From Flexithrix dorotheae DSM 6795 (GTDB taxonomy: Bacteria; Bacteroidota; Bacteroidia; Cytophagales; Flammeovirgaceae), in contig NZ_KB903487.1 of the NCBI RefSeq assembly GCF_000379765.1, positions 62,001 through 126,000 of the forward strand: 64,000 bases of DNA, written 5' to 3'. Positions 33,738 to 44,057 of the stretch are shown here, piece by piece. Below the pieces are notes generated by a model. The model did not search any database, was not told where the DNA came from, and saw only the letters and a list, made by a program, of their open reading frames with translations. The translations under genes and the position numbers were made by a program. Within the stretch, counting starts at the first letter, position 1. Each line of letters starts with the position of its first letter.

Positions 33738-35459
33738 ATGCAGCATTTAAGCGAACAAGAAATTTTAAGAAGAGAAAAAAGACAAAAATTGTTGGATTTA
33801 GGCATAGAGCCTTATCCGGCTGATTTATTTGTTGTTAATGCCCATAGTAAAGATATCCATGAAAATTACGAAAGGATGAAGCTTCAGTACAAGGATATTT
33901 CCCTGGCTGGAAGAATCATGGGCTTTAGGATAATGGGAAGTGCTGCATTTGCTGAAATTCAGGATGCTACAGGCAGAATTCAGGTTTACCTGAGAAGGGA
34001 TGATATTTGCCCTGGAGAGGATAAAACCATGTATAATACCGTATTCAAAAAACTATTGGATATTGGGGATATCATCGGGGTAAAAGGATATGTGTTTACC
34101 ACCCAGACTGGGGAAATTACAATTCATGTTACTGAATTTAAAGTTTTAACAAAATCTTTAAAACCACTTCCACTTCCTAAAACAGACGATGAGGGTGTGG
34201 TACACGATGCTTTTACAAATCCTGAATTAAGATACAGACAACGGTATGTAGACCTTGTAGTGAATCCTCAGGTGAGGGAGACTTTTATCAAAAGAACTCA
34301 GCTGATGAATGTAATGAGGGAATACCTGAATGATAAGGGTTATCTTGAGGTAGAAACACCTATTCTTCAGCCTATTTATGGGGGGGCAGCTGCAAGGCCT
34401 TTTAAAACCCATCACAATACTTTGGACATGACGCTTTATATGCGAATTGCCAATGAATTGTATTTAAAAAGACTTATTGTAGGAGGCTATGATGGAGTTT
34501 ATGAATTCTCAAAAGACTTTAGGAATGAAGGAATGAGCCGTTTCCACAATCCGGAATTTACCCAGATAGAGTTGTATGTGGCCTACAAAGATTACAACTG
34601 GATGATGGATGTGGTGGAGGAAATGGTAGAAAAAATAGCCATGAAACTTCATGGAGATACTGTGGTGCAGGTGGGCGAAAATAAAATTGATTTCCAAAGA
34701 CCCTGGAAAAGGTTTACCATGTATGAGGCAATTGAGCACTTCACTGAAATTGATATTTCGGAAATGAGTGAAGATGAACTAAGAGAAACCGCCAGAAAAC
34801 TGAATGTGCCAATTGATGATACAATGGGAAAAGGGAAGTTGATTGATGAAATTTTTGGTGAAAAATGTGAGCCTTATTTAATCCAGCCGACTTTCATTAC
34901 TGATTATCCTGTGGAAATGTCTCCATTGGCTAAAAAACACAGAGACAAAGAAGGATTAGTAGAAAGGTTTGAAGCGATTTGTAACGGAAAAGAAATTTGT
35001 AATGCTTTTTCTGAACTAAACGATCCAATTGACCAAAGACAAAGATTTGAGGAACAACTGGAATTGGGAAAAAGAGGAGATGATGAAGCTATGGTGCTGG
35101 ATGAAGATTTCCTGAGAGCTTTGGAATATGGTATGCCACCCACAGCTGGTTTAGGAATTGGAATTGACAGACTCAGTATGATCATGACGAATTCAAATTC
35201 TATTCAGGATGTTTTATTTTTCCCACAAATGAAACCTGAAAAGAAACCAAAATATGCTACAGTAGAAGATTATGTGAAATTGGGCATAAGAGAAGAGTTG
35301 GTACCAATCATTCAGCAACTTGGATTGCTAACCATTGAGGAGGTAAAGAAATCTAGTCCTTCTAAATTGTTTAATGATGTTTGTGGCATGAGGAAAAAGC
35401 TCAAACTTAAGGATGTGAAAAACCCAACAAAGGATGAAGTTGATGGTTGGTTGTCCTAA
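33738..35459 (+). CDS. lysS: Lysyl-tRNA synthetase, class II
   Basis: 573 residues from ATG 33738, which gives the family start ([18 protein letters not shown]); an upstream in-frame start at 33675 adds 21 residues unlike other LysRS. The OB-fold anticodon-binding domain comes first (residues of about 50-160). The class II core follows, with motif 2 [20 protein letters not shown] and motif 3 [12 protein letters not shown]. It attaches lysine to tRNA-Lys. The C-terminus carries an extra 70-residue helical tail typical of Bacteroidota LysRS. A terminator follows at 35479. Confidence 0.96.
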   Translation: MQHLSEQEILRREKRQKLLDLGIEPYPADLFVVNAHSKDIHENYERMKLQYKDISLAGRIMGFRIMGSAAFAEIQDATGRIQVYLRRDDICPGEDKTMYNTVFKKLLDIGDIIGVKGYVFTTQTGEITIHVTEFKVLTKSLKPLPLPKTDDEGVVHDAFTNPELRYRQRYVDLVVNPQVRETFIKRTQLMNVMREYLNDKGYLEVETPILQPIYGGAAARPFKTHHNTLDMTLYMRIANELYLKRLIVGGYDGVYEFSKDFRNEGMSRFHNPEFTQIELYVAYKDYNWMMDVVEEMVEKIAMKLHGDTVVQVGENKIDFQRPWKRFTMYEAIEHFTEIDISEMSEDELRETARKLNVPIDDTMGKGKLIDEIFGEKCEPYLIQPTFITDYPVEMSPLAKKHRDKEGLVERFEAICNGKEICNAFSELNDPIDQRQRFEEQLELGKRGDDEAMVLDEDFLRALEYGMPPTAGLGIGIDRLSMIMTNSNSIQDVLFFPQMKPEKKPKYATVEDYVKLGIREELVPIIQQLGLLTIEEVKKSSPSKLFNDVCGMRKKLKLKDVKNPTKDEVDGWLS

Positions 35460-35478
35460 CCAGAGAAAATTGAATTGG

Positions 35479-35507
35479 AGTCCGGCAGCTTGTCGGACTT
35501 TTTTTAT
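35479..35507 (+). terminator. Intrinsic terminator of lysS
   Basis: Nine-bp stem (one G-U) AGTCCGGCA with TGTCGGACT around a 3-nt loop, followed by seven Ts, 20 bp after the stop. Confidence 0.8.
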
Positions 35508-35614
35508 GCCCTTATAGTTAGGAAAATCCCATTTTCACCTTAATTTTAGTTTTTCAAAAATTATCTGAATAAATCTTCAAAGACCACCCTGAGTCTGCAA
35601 AAGTGTATAAGAAA

Positions 35615-36157
35615 ATGAAATTTTTACAAACCTATATTCACATCGTTAACCAAATAAATGAGAATCTGGGGAGAGCAATAGCGTGGCTGAGTAGTATTTT
35701 GGTAATAGTTATTTGTCTCGATGTGGCCATAAAAAATATTTTCAGTATATCTTCGGTGGCATTTTTTGAATTACAATGGCATTTGTTTGCCCTGATATTT
35801 TTGTTGGGTGCAGCTTATACTTTAAAGCATGATAAACATGTACGTGTAGATGTTTTTTATCAAAAGCTATCTCCAAAAGGCCAGGCCTGGGTCAATATAA
35901 TTGGAAGTATTATTTTTCTTATTCCATTTTGTATTATTATAATCAAATCGAGTCTCCCTTATGTAGCTACTTCCTATAAACTGGCAGAAGGCTCAAATGA
36001 TGCTGGTGGTTTACCTGCCCGGTACATTATTAAAAGTTCCATTTTTATTGGCTTTTTCTTTCTGCTAATTCAGGGAATTTCCCTGATTTTTTCCTCTTTA
36101 CTTACGGTTTTAGATAAACCTCAGCCTGATAATGAAAAGGATTCAAATAGGGTATAA
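35615..36157 (+). CDS. TRAP transporter small permease (DctQ type)
   Basis: 180 residues from ATG 35615; a GTG at 35603 would add four residues. There are four predicted membrane segments, and the DctQ-like segment FFELQWHLFALIFLLGAAY followed by HDKHVRVDVFY is diagnostic. It forms the membrane complex with the large permease encoded 71 bp downstream and takes up organic acids or similar solutes with a sodium gradient. No periplasmic binding protein (DctP) gene is adjacent, which is unusual because TRAP systems need one. The substrate is unknown. Confidence 0.88.
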   Translation: MKFLQTYIHIVNQINENLGRAIAWLSSILVIVICLDVAIKNIFSISSVAFFELQWHLFALIFLLGAAYTLKHDKHVRVDVFYQKLSPKGQAWVNIIGSIIFLIPFCIIIIKSSLPYVATSYKLAEGSNDAGGLPARYIIKSSIFIGFFFLLIQGISLIFSSLLTVLDKPQPDNEKDSNRV

Positions 36158-36228
36158 ACCGTTTCAGGGCAGAATGCCAGTTATATAAAAATAAGTGGAG
36201 CAACTTAAATACTAACAAAACAAACTAG

Positions 36229-37539
36229 ATGGAAGCACTTTTACTTTTCCTTGTTCTGATTATTCTCATTCTGTTGGGTTACCCTGTGGCTTTTACCCTG
36301 GCAGGAGTTTCTATAATTTTTGGATTAATTTTTCTGGATGTAGAGTTTTTTAACTTACTGCCCCTTCGGATTTATGGCACCATGAGCAATTTTATCCTGA
36401 TTGCAGTTCCCCTGTTTGTTTATATGGGGGTAATGCTGGAGAAATCTGGAATTGCCGAGAGGTTGCTGAATACCATGGCCATGCTTTTGGGAAGAATTAA
36501 AGGAGGATTGGCCATTGCAGTAATTTTGGTTGGAGCTATGCTGGCCGCATCCACCGGAATTGTAGGAGCGACTGTAGTTACAATGGGTTTACTGAGTTTG
36601 CCTACCATGCTCAAAAGAAAATACAGTCCTGAACTGGCCACCGGTACAATCGCTTCAGCTGGAACTCTGGGACAGATTATTCCTCCAAGCATTGTGCTTG
36701 TATTGTTGGGAAGTGTCATGAACATTTCCGTTGGTGATTTATTTATTGGGGCGATTGTTCCCGGGGTTTTGTTGGTTTTATGCTACATCCTTTTTGTAGT
36801 CGTAGTGGCAATTATAAAACCAAGTGCTGCACCATCTGTGCCAAAAGAGGAAATTGATGCTTTTAAGGAAAAAGATTTTTACAGCAAATTATTCAGGGCA
36901 TTTGTTTTGCCTCTTTTGCTGGTCTTTTCAGTGTTGGGCTCCATATTTTTAGGCATTGCTTCTCCAACTGAAGCAGCAGCAGTTGGGGCTCTGATGGCTA
37001 CCATCCTCACCGTTCTGGAAGGAAAACTTACCAAGAAAGTGCTCACTGATGTGATGAAAGAAACAACATTCCTAACTTGTATGGTATTTATCATTCTGGT
37101 GGGGGCGACAGTTTTTGGTTTGGTATTCAGGGGGCTTGAGGGAGATGATGCTTTGATCAATTTTATTCGGGAAACGGAAATGAGTCCTTATGCCTTTTTG
37201 GCATTTGTAATGGTAGGGATATTTATAGCAGGCTTTTTTATCGATTTTATTGAAATTATTTTCATTTTCATGCCTGTAGTAACTCCGGTTTTTGCCGCCT
37301 ATCAAATGGATTTGCTTTGGATAGCAATTTTAGTTTCAATGAATCTGCAAACCTCATTTCTTACTCCACCTTTCGGATTCTCTTTATTTTATTTGAAAGG
37401 AGTTGCCCCTCCTGAAGTCAAAACAGTGCACCTTTACAAAGGAATTATTCCCTTCATAGTTATTCAGCTATTAATGTTAGGAATGATTGTTTTATTTCCG
37501 GAAATGGTTACCTGGTTGCCAGGATTAAAGTTTGAATAA
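36229..37539 (+). CDS. TRAP transporter large permease (DctM type)
   Basis: 436 residues with about 11-12 membrane segments. The family segments PLFVYMGVMLEKSGIAERLL, GTLGQIIPPSIVLVLLG and SPTEAAAVGALMA are typical of DctM. It is the transport channel of the TRAP system and works with the small permease upstream. The operon ends here; 277 bp of noncoding sequence separates it from glgX. The missing binding protein must be encoded elsewhere if the system is functional. Confidence 0.92.
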   Translation: MEALLLFLVLIILILLGYPVAFTLAGVSIIFGLIFLDVEFFNLLPLRIYGTMSNFILIAVPLFVYMGVMLEKSGIAERLLNTMAMLLGRIKGGLAIAVILVGAMLAASTGIVGATVVTMGLLSLPTMLKRKYSPELATGTIASAGTLGQIIPPSIVLVLLGSVMNISVGDLFIGAIVPGVLLVLCYILFVVVVAIIKPSAAPSVPKEEIDAFKEKDFYSKLFRAFVLPLLLVFSVLGSIFLGIASPTEAAAVGALMATILTVLEGKLTKKVLTDVMKETTFLTCMVFIILVGATVFGLVFRGLEGDDALINFIRETEMSPYAFLAFVMVGIFIAGFFIDFIEIIFIFMPVVTPVFAAYQMDLLWIAILVSMNLQTSFLTPPFGFSLFYLKGVAPPEVKTVHLYKGIIPFIVIQLLMLGMIVLFPEMVTWLPGLKFE

Positions 37540-37775
37540 CATGTAGCTTAATTATTTAGTCTGATCGGAAACATTAAAGAACCACACCCAAATTATTTGA
37601 TTTTTAAAAATTCTGAGTAAGTTTAAGACATCAAATTACCAAAACTGCTTTATTCATCACTTTCTCCACAGACCAGGAGCTTTGATGAATATGAATTAAA
37701 AAAGCCATTATCTCAAATCCGTAAGTTAAAGCTTCTTTCAACCCAATTTCCTGAATTGGACTAGTCAATCAATTT

Positions 37776-37790
37776 TGACTTCTGAAGTCA
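37776..37790. promoter_or_regulatory. Palindrome TGACTTC-T-GAAGTCA upstream of glgX
   Basis: A perfect 7-1-7 inverted repeat centred 34 bp before the glgX ATG, next to another small palindrome, ACTAGT, at 37760. The spacing suggests a repressor site or leader element; the regulator is unknown. Confidence 0.3.
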
Positions 37791-37816
37791 GGAGAATTTG
37801 ATAATATTAAAAATAT

Positions 37817-39883
37817 ATGAAGATCAATACCCAAACAGGACAAAGTTTTCCCTTAGGAGCCACCATAAACAAAGAAGGTGTTAATTTTTGTGTTTTCTCC
37901 AAAAATTCCCAGGCAGTTGAATTGTTGTTTTTCGACAAAGTGGAGGATGCCACTCCAAGTAAAATTATTCCTCTTGATCCTGAAGAAAATAAAACTTTTT
38001 ATTATTGGCATATATTCGTGCCGGGAATAAAGGAAGGTCAACTATATGGTTATAGAGTTCATGGAGAGTTTAATCCAGAAAAAGGGTTGTGGTTTGATGA
38101 ATCTAAATTGATACTTGATCCCTATGCCAAGGCAATTGCTCTGGGAGAAAATTATGACAGAAATGCGGCCAAAAAAGTAGGGGAAAATAATTTTGGAAAA
38201 GCCATGAAAAGTGTTGTGGTTGATCCGGATAATTACGATTGGGAAGATGACCAGCCCTTACAAATCCCTTATAAGAAAACGATTATTTACGAATTACATG
38301 TAGCAGGATTTACCAAAAACCCTAACTCGGGAGTAAATGATAAATTAAGGGGAACCTATTTGGGATTAATAGAAAAAATACCCTATCTCAAGGAGTTGGG
38401 CATTACAGCAGTAGAATTGATGCCTGTTCACCAATTTGATCCACAGGATGCTCCTAACGGAACAAATTACTGGGGATATAGTCCAATTGGTTTTTTCGCC
38501 CCTCATCATGCATATGGAACCACAGATGACCCTCTCAAAACTGTAAATGAGTTTAAGGATATGGTGAAAGCCTTGCACAAGGCAGGAATTGAAGTGATCC
38601 TGGATGTGGTTTATAATCATACATCAGAGGTTGGGGATAATGGTACAATACAATGCTTCAAAGGGTTAGAAAACATTGCCTATTATTCTTTTGAAAAAGA
38701 CAGTTATCGGTTTGCCAATTATACCGGGTGTGGTAATTCCCTGAATGGCAACCATTCTATTGTCAGGAGAATGATTATGGATTCTCTCAGATATTGGGTA
38801 TCAGAAATGCATATTGATGGTTTCCGTTTTGATCTGGCTTCTGTACTTTCCAGAGATGAGGAAGGAGTGCCAATGGAAAACCCGCCAGTTTTATGGGAAA
38901 TCGAATCGGAACCGGTTTTAGCCGGGACAAAAATTATTGCCGAAGCCTGGGATGCTGCAGGATTATATCAGGTGGGCCGATTTATTGGCGATAAATGGTC
39001 GGAATGGAATGGTATGTACAGGGATGATATCAGGAAGTTTATTAAAGGGGATAAGTCGATGGCAGGTGGAACGGTGCAGCGGATTATTGGCAGTCCGGAT
39101 TTTTTCTCGGGAATCAACCGTGACCCTAACAGAAGTGTAAATTTTATTACCTGCCACGATGGTTTTACGCTAAATGATCTGGTTTCCTATAATTCCAAAC
39201 ATAACATGGCAAATGGGGAAGACAATCGAGATGGCATGAATGATAACAATAGCTGGAATTGTGGGGAAGAAGGGGAAACCCAAAACCCTGAGATCGAAAA
39301 ATTAAGACTTAAACAAATAAAAAATTACCTTACCATTTTAATGCTTTCACAAGGAACGCCCATGTTGCTGATGGGTGATGAAGTAAGGCGAACACAGGGA
39401 GGAAACAATAATGCTTATTGTCAGGATAATGAAATAAGCTGGTTCGATTGGGACCTTACCCAAAAACATAAGGATGTACTTGAGTTTGTGAAAAATCTCA
39501 ATCATAATTTGTTTAAGAGATATGATATTCTTCACGAAGAAAAATTTTGGATAGAGGATAAGAAAAATCCGAAGGAATCAAATATCAAATGGCATGGTAT
39601 AAAACTAAATAAGCCGGATTGGGGAGTAAATTCCCGGACACTTGCCTTTACCATTGGTAATCATAAAACCAATGGCCATATTCACGTGATGATCAATGCT
39701 TATTGGGGTGATTTGAAATTTGAGATTCCTCCACTCTTTTCAGGAATAGGATGGAAAAGGGTAATTGACACTTCCTTGCCTCATCCTGAAGATTTTATTC
39801 CTTTTGAAAAAGCTTCCATGGTGGAGGAAAATACCTATAAATTAAAAAGCCGATCTATTGTGGTTTTAGTAGGGGAAGACTAG
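37817..39883 (+). CDS. glgX: Glycogen debranching enzyme (GH13, GlgX/isoamylase type)
   Basis: 688 residues. The N-terminus has a CBM48-like domain (FPLGATINKEGVNFCVFSKN). The GH13 catalytic regions follow: DVVYNHTSE, DGFRFDLASVL with the nucleophile Asp, IIAEAWDAAG with the acid/base Glu, and ITCHDGFTLNDL. It hydrolyses alpha-1,6 branch points in glycogen or limit dextrin. The length matches GlgX of other bacteria. There is no signal peptide, so it acts in the cytoplasm. No other glycogen gene is in the window. Confidence 0.92.
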   Translation: MKINTQTGQSFPLGATINKEGVNFCVFSKNSQAVELLFFDKVEDATPSKIIPLDPEENKTFYYWHIFVPGIKEGQLYGYRVHGEFNPEKGLWFDESKLILDPYAKAIALGENYDRNAAKKVGENNFGKAMKSVVVDPDNYDWEDDQPLQIPYKKTIIYELHVAGFTKNPNSGVNDKLRGTYLGLIEKIPYLKELGITAVELMPVHQFDPQDAPNGTNYWGYSPIGFFAPHHAYGTTDDPLKTVNEFKDMVKALHKAGIEVILDVVYNHTSEVGDNGTIQCFKGLENIAYYSFEKDSYRFANYTGCGNSLNGNHSIVRRMIMDSLRYWVSEMHIDGFRFDLASVLSRDEEGVPMENPPVLWEIESEPVLAGTKIIAEAWDAAGLYQVGRFIGDKWSEWNGMYRDDIRKFIKGDKSMAGGTVQRIIGSPDFFSGINRDPNRSVNFITCHDGFTLNDLVSYNSKHNMANGEDNRDGMNDNNSWNCGEEGETQNPEIEKLRLKQIKNYLTILMLSQGTPMLLMGDEVRRTQGGNNNAYCQDNEISWFDWDLTQKHKDVLEFVKNLNHNLFKRYDILHEEKFWIEDKKNPKESNIKWHGIKLNKPDWGVNSRTLAFTIGNHKTNGHIHVMINAYWGDLKFEIPPLFSGIGWKRVIDTSLPHPEDFIPFEKASMVEENTYKLKSRSIVVLVGED

Positions 39884-39998
39884 TGTAACTAGCAGAAAGT
39901 TTGTCTAAAAGAAATAAGAAAGGTGTATCAGTGGGTTAATAAGTTGATAATTAGCCCCAAAATTCTGTTGCTTATTTAATGTTTCTGGTTTAAGGAAA

Positions 39999-41189
39999 TT
40001 AGGAATAAGAACCTCTTATGAATAACCTGAGTAAATAGCCCAGACCTGTAATAAATTGAATACTGAAAATCAGTATAATAAGTTTATCTGGAGTAGGCTG
40101 CTTCATTAATTTATTGGGAAAGTTTTGAATAAACTGACTTTCCTGGAGGAAAATAACCAGGCAGGATAGATAAAATAAATAATTACAAACCACGGTCTGC
40201 CACATGAAATTTCCATGAAACTCTCTTGCTCCGGTTTCGGTAAGCACACTGAAAATCATGATACCTGCAAGGAATAATCCAAGTGCATATAGAAATAAAT
40301 CCGACTTAAAAGCAGCTTTGTGGTATTTACTCAATACCGCAATGGGGAATGGAATAGATAGTAAGAAGGAGATGAAAATATTTTCAGAATACTTACCCCA
40401 AACATGGAATAGAGTTACTTTAACCCCGCCTGTATTTCCGCTCAGCGCCTCTTTACTCTCTGGATAAAAATATAGGATGGCGTATTGGGAAAGGATTAAA
40501 AATATGGAAATAACAACGATAATTATTCCTTTAAGCAATCGGTTAGAGAAACCAGTTTTCCACCAAAGCCAAAGTGGATAAATTATAATAAAACAGAAAA
40601 CGAAGCTGGGCTTTATCAGGATGTTAATCAGCGAAAATAAAAGTGTAAAATAAAAGAATTTGTTTAAGCCTGTTTGGGCAAATTTCCATGAATTCCAGAA
40701 TAACAAAATGGCAAATGGCATGAGAAAAATGGTAGTGCTATTATGCCAAACGTTGGGTGGCAGCTGGCCAAAATACCAGTGATTATAGGCTACAGGAAGG
40801 GAAAATAGAAAAATGAAACAGAGAGGTAAAATAACGTTTGTGACCTGATTCGTTTTGGTAGACAGGTCTGAAAGTACTTTTTCTGTCACATAATATTTAA
40901 AGGCAATGGAAAGTGCCATTACTAAAGTAGTAGCCATGTATAATTTTGCCGGTGAGGTAGAAAATAAAGACAAGCTGGCTATTAAAAAATAGTATAAAAA
41001 GTTTGGTCTCCAGTAGCCGGTTTCCAAAAACTGTATAGTTTGGTTTACGTGGGCTGTAAAATCGAGGTGGGTATAAAAAGTAAGTTTATAAAAAAGGGGA
41101 ATGGAAATAACAAAGAGTGCAAACGTGATAAAAAAAGAAAAAAATCTCTTTGCAGCTTTGTGAAGTCTTGTCATTAAAGAATTAGGCAC
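39999..41189 (-). CDS. Polytopic membrane protein, possibly GT-C glycosyltransferase-like
   Basis: 396 residues with about ten hydrophobic segments. The first periplasmic loop contains THLDFTAHVNQTIQFLETGYW, with an acidic residue shortly after the first membrane segment, as in GT-C type glycosyltransferases that use polyprenyl sugars. I see no definitive family motif, so the call is tentative. The start overlaps the end of cdaA by 8 bp on the same strand, suggesting co-expression with the cyclic-di-AMP synthase, though a functional link is not evident. Confidence 0.5.
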   Translation of the reverse strand: MPNSLMTRLHKAAKRFFSFFITFALFVISIPLFYKLTFYTHLDFTAHVNQTIQFLETGYWRPNFLYYFLIASLSLFSTSPAKLYMATTLVMALSIAFKYYVTEKVLSDLSTKTNQVTNVILPLCFIFLFSLPVAYNHWYFGQLPPNVWHNSTTIFLMPFAILLFWNSWKFAQTGLNKFFYFTLLFSLINILIKPSFVFCFIIIYPLWLWWKTGFSNRLLKGIIIVVISIFLILSQYAILYFYPESKEALSGNTGGVKVTLFHVWGKYSENIFISFLLSIPFPIAVLSKYHKAAFKSDLFLYALGLFLAGIMIFSVLTETGAREFHGNFMWQTVVCNYLFYLSCLVIFLQESQFIQNFPNKLMKQPTPDKLIILIFSIQFITGLGYLLRLFIRGSYS

Positions 41190-42051
41190 TTTGGACTTTT
41201 TCCTGTTCCTGATCGGCTATATCCCCATCTTCAGGAGCTACAATCGATTTGCTAATAGATTTTCCAGAAAGGTATTCGTTGAGTTTTCTTCTTATTTCCA
41301 ATGGGGAAAGGTTATGGAAGATTTTTCCATTGAAAACATAGGATAATTGCCCTGTTTCTTCAGATACAATTAAAACCGCTACATGATTTACCTCTGAAAT
41401 TCCAATTCCGGCACGGTGTCTTAATCCCATGGAAGCAGGAATATTCTGATTATCAGAAACTGGCAGAATACATCTTGCCGCCACTATTTTATTGTCATGA
41501 ATAATGACAGCTCCATCGTGAAGTGGACTATTTTTATAAAAAATACTCATTAAAAGTCTTTTGGAAATCTGAGCGTCCAAAACATCTCCTGTTTCTACAA
41601 AAAACTTAAGATCGTCATTTCTTGAAATGACAATTAATGCGCCTGTGTTTGTACCACCCAAAACTTTTATGGCTTCAATAATTGGGGAAATATCATAATT
41701 ATCTTTCTCCATGGATCTGCCGAAGCTGAAAATATTGGAAAAAGTGAAATCTCTGAGAGAGGTTGTTTTCCCCACAAGTAAAAGAAACTTTCTGATTTCA
41801 TTTTGGAAAATAATTAAGGCACCCAAAACACCAACACTCATAAATTGACCAAGAATAGAACTAAGCAGTTCCATTTCGGTGGCTTTTACTACAAGGTAAA
41901 GGAGATAAATAGAAAGAAACCCAATGGATACTTTTAGCGCAACACTTCCCCGAATAAGTTTGTATAAATTATACAATAGGATGGTAACCAGAGCGATATC
42001 CAGGATATCAACCCACCGAATCTCCAGAAAACCAACATGAAATCCTAACAT
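41182..42051 (-). CDS. cdaA: Diadenylate cyclase CdaA
   Basis: 289 residues. Three N-terminal membrane segments (residues of about 10-75) precede a DisA_N-type domain. The catalytic motifs NSPLHDGAVIIHD (Asp-Gly-Ala) and MGLRHRAGIG (Arg-His-Arg) are both present. The enzyme joins two ATP molecules to form c-di-AMP, a signal controlling osmotic balance and envelope stress. The neighbour on the upstream side is folP, a linkage found in other Bacteroidota, but 252 bp separate the two. The downstream membrane gene overlaps it by 8 bp. Confidence 0.93.
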   Translation of the reverse strand: MLGFHVGFLEIRWVDILDIALVTILLYNLYKLIRGSVALKVSIGFLSIYLLYLVVKATEMELLSSILGQFMSVGVLGALIIFQNEIRKFLLLVGKTTSLRDFTFSNIFSFGRSMEKDNYDISPIIEAIKVLGGTNTGALIVISRNDDLKFFVETGDVLDAQISKRLLMSIFYKNSPLHDGAVIIHDNKIVAARCILPVSDNQNIPASMGLRHRAGIGISEVNHVAVLIVSEETGQLSYVFNGKIFHNLSPLEIRRKLNEYLSGKSISKSIVAPEDGDIADQEQEKVQSA

Positions 42052-42303
42052 AAATTTAAAAATACCGGTTAGTTACTATGCTTCAAAAAAATATATTTTA
42101 ATAGGTAAACGTCAAATCACTTTAAGGTATAAGTAATAATTTAATTAAGGGTACAAACAAATTCAGTTTAATTTTGTCAAATCTAAAAATTATCCTTTTT
42201 TGTGTTAAGTTTTTCTTTAGAAAATTCCATACAGTTAGTTGTCAGTACAAAAAAATGTACGATAATTACAGTCCATATCAGAATAGTTACAAAAGGAAGA
42301 ATA

Positions 42304-43152
42304 TTAATTGTCTGTTAGTAAGTCAACGATTTCCCTTGCCTCCTTCACATCATGAACCCTCAGGATGGCAGCTCCTTTTTCAATGGCAATTGCATTTAAA
42401 GCAGTAGTGCCATTAAGGGCAAGGTCAGGTAGGATGTTTAACTTTTTATAAATCATGCTTTTTCGGGAAAGCCCAATCAGCATGGGTAAATTTAATATAT
42501 TAAATTGATCTAATTGCTTAAGAATCAAATAATTTTGATTTAAATTTTTTGCAAATCCAAATCCAGGGTCAATTATTATATCCTTGCAGCCTAATTTCCT
42601 GAGCTGGTAAACTTTTTCCTGAAAATAGTCGATCATTTCCAAAAGTAAATCATCGTATTTGGTGAATTTTTGCATAGTTTGAGGAGTTCCCCTCATATGC
42701 ATGAGAATATAAGGAACGCCCAGATTTGCCACTGTTTCAAACATCCTTTCATCGAGATTTCCACCAGAAATATCGTTTATAATATCTGCGCCACTTTCCA
42801 CTGCTTTTTTAGCCACATTTGCCCGAAAGGTATCCACTGAAATTAAAATTTGATGATGACAGTTTTTGATGACCTCAATAGCTTCTACTACTCTTCTTAT
42901 CTCCTCTTCTTCACTGATATGATCGGCTCCTGGGCGGGAGGAGTATCCACCAATATCGATGATGGAAGCACCGTCTTTTATCATTTGTGTGGCCTGAGTA
43001 GCTAATTTTTCAGCATTGTTAAACCACTTACCACCGTCATAAAATGAATCGGGTGTGATGTTTAATATTCCCATGATCAGGGGTTTATCCAGCCTGATCA
43101 GCCTGCCTTTTACATTTATGAAGTGCGGACTTAAAACTTCTATATTTCGCAA
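42304..43152 (-). CDS. folP: Dihydropteroate synthase
   Basis: 282 residues, full length. GILNITPDSFYDGG near residue 30, DIGGYSSRPGA near residue 60, GADIINDISGG, and the C-terminal IDPGFGFAKN are the standard DHPS motifs. It condenses a pterin pyrophosphate with p-aminobenzoate to form dihydropteroate. It is divergent from the DUF1599 gene, with a 205-bp gap, and precedes cdaA on the same strand. Confidence 0.95.
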   Translation of the reverse strand: MRNIEVLSPHFINVKGRLIRLDKPLIMGILNITPDSFYDGGKWFNNAEKLATQATQMIKDGASIIDIGGYSSRPGADHISEEEEIRRVVEAIEVIKNCHHQILISVDTFRANVAKKAVESGADIINDISGGNLDERMFETVANLGVPYILMHMRGTPQTMQKFTKYDDLLLEMIDYFQEKVYQLRKLGCKDIIIDPGFGFAKNLNQNYLILKQLDQFNILNLPMLIGLSRKSMIYKKLNILPDLALNGTTALNAIAIEKGAAILRVHDVKEAREIVDLLTDN

Positions 43153-43357
43153 TTATAACTTTGTTGATTATGTTTGGAATTAGTACAATTGACCAGTTTA
43201 TTCAATAACTGGATAGTAAATAATAGACAATTGAAAAATGTAATTATTACAATTTTTTTTCAAATTTCTAAAAGTGGGTTAAATTTTTCACCCTTATGAA
43301 AAATTAAAAGGATATTTGCGCAAAATATTTATCTCAATAAAATAAATAAAATAACCA

Positions 43358-43912
43358 TTGTCTGAGTCATCGAAAACCGTAGAACAATATAAAGAAGTGG
43401 TAGGCATGTGCCGAAATCTTTTTGAAAAGAAAACAAAAGATTATGGAACCGCCTGGCGAATATTAAGACTTCCTTCCATCACTGATCAGATTTTTATCAA
43501 AGCCAAAAGGATTAGATCAATACAGGAAAAAGGAACCCAAAAAATACACGAAGATATCCAGTCTGAATTTATCGGGATAATCAATTATTGTATAATTGCC
43601 TTAATTCAAATTACCCTGGATAAGAGTGAGGAAATGGAATTGCCTGTAGAAGAAGTGATGAAGCTTTATGATGAAAAAGTACAGGAAACACTTGATCTGA
43701 TGATGAACAAAAATCACGACTATGGGGAAGCCTGGAGAGAAATGAGGATTAGCAGCCTGACCGACATTATTCTAATGAAGCTTCTGCGGGTAAAACAAAT
43801 TGAAGAAAACAAAGGTAAAACTTTAGTTTCCGAAGGTGTTGGGGCAAATTATAGCGATATGCTTAATTATTCAGTTTTTGCTTTAATTCTTAAAGGGGAA
43901 GGCCAGGTATAA
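43358..43912 (+). CDS. DUF1599 (nucleotide-modification-associated) protein
   Basis: 184 residues. The likely start is TTG 43358: an in-frame TAA lies one codon upstream, and the next ATG would remove 16 residues of the first repeat. The protein consists of two similar repeats, each with a KDYGTAWR or HDYGEAWR motif, a long helix, and a YCIIALIQI or YSVFALILK end, which is the double DUF1599 pattern. DUF1599 is related to nucleotide-modification-associated domains of phage and bacteria; the reaction is unknown. The gene lies between folP and a DoxX gene, a gene order that I recall from other Bacteroidota. Confidence 0.8.
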   Translation: MSESSKTVEQYKEVVGMCRNLFEKKTKDYGTAWRILRLPSITDQIFIKAKRIRSIQEKGTQKIHEDIQSEFIGIINYCIIALIQITLDKSEEMELPVEEVMKLYDEKVQETLDLMMNKNHDYGEAWREMRISSLTDIILMKLLRVKQIEENKGKTLVSEGVGANYSDMLNYSVFALILKGEGQV

Positions 43913-44057
43913 GTATCAGGCTTCTGTATTCCTCATCTTGTGTGAAGTCAAGGGAATAAATATTTTTAGATTTACAAAAGGACATGTTTCTCAAATATTC
44001 CGGACAATTTTCCACTAATTTCTTTATATCCTGTTTAAACTACATTTTAATAAATAC

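Noticed and set aside
42174-42407. 77-codon ORF overlapping folP
   Set aside because: It runs antisense into the folP coding region, which is well supported by motifs.
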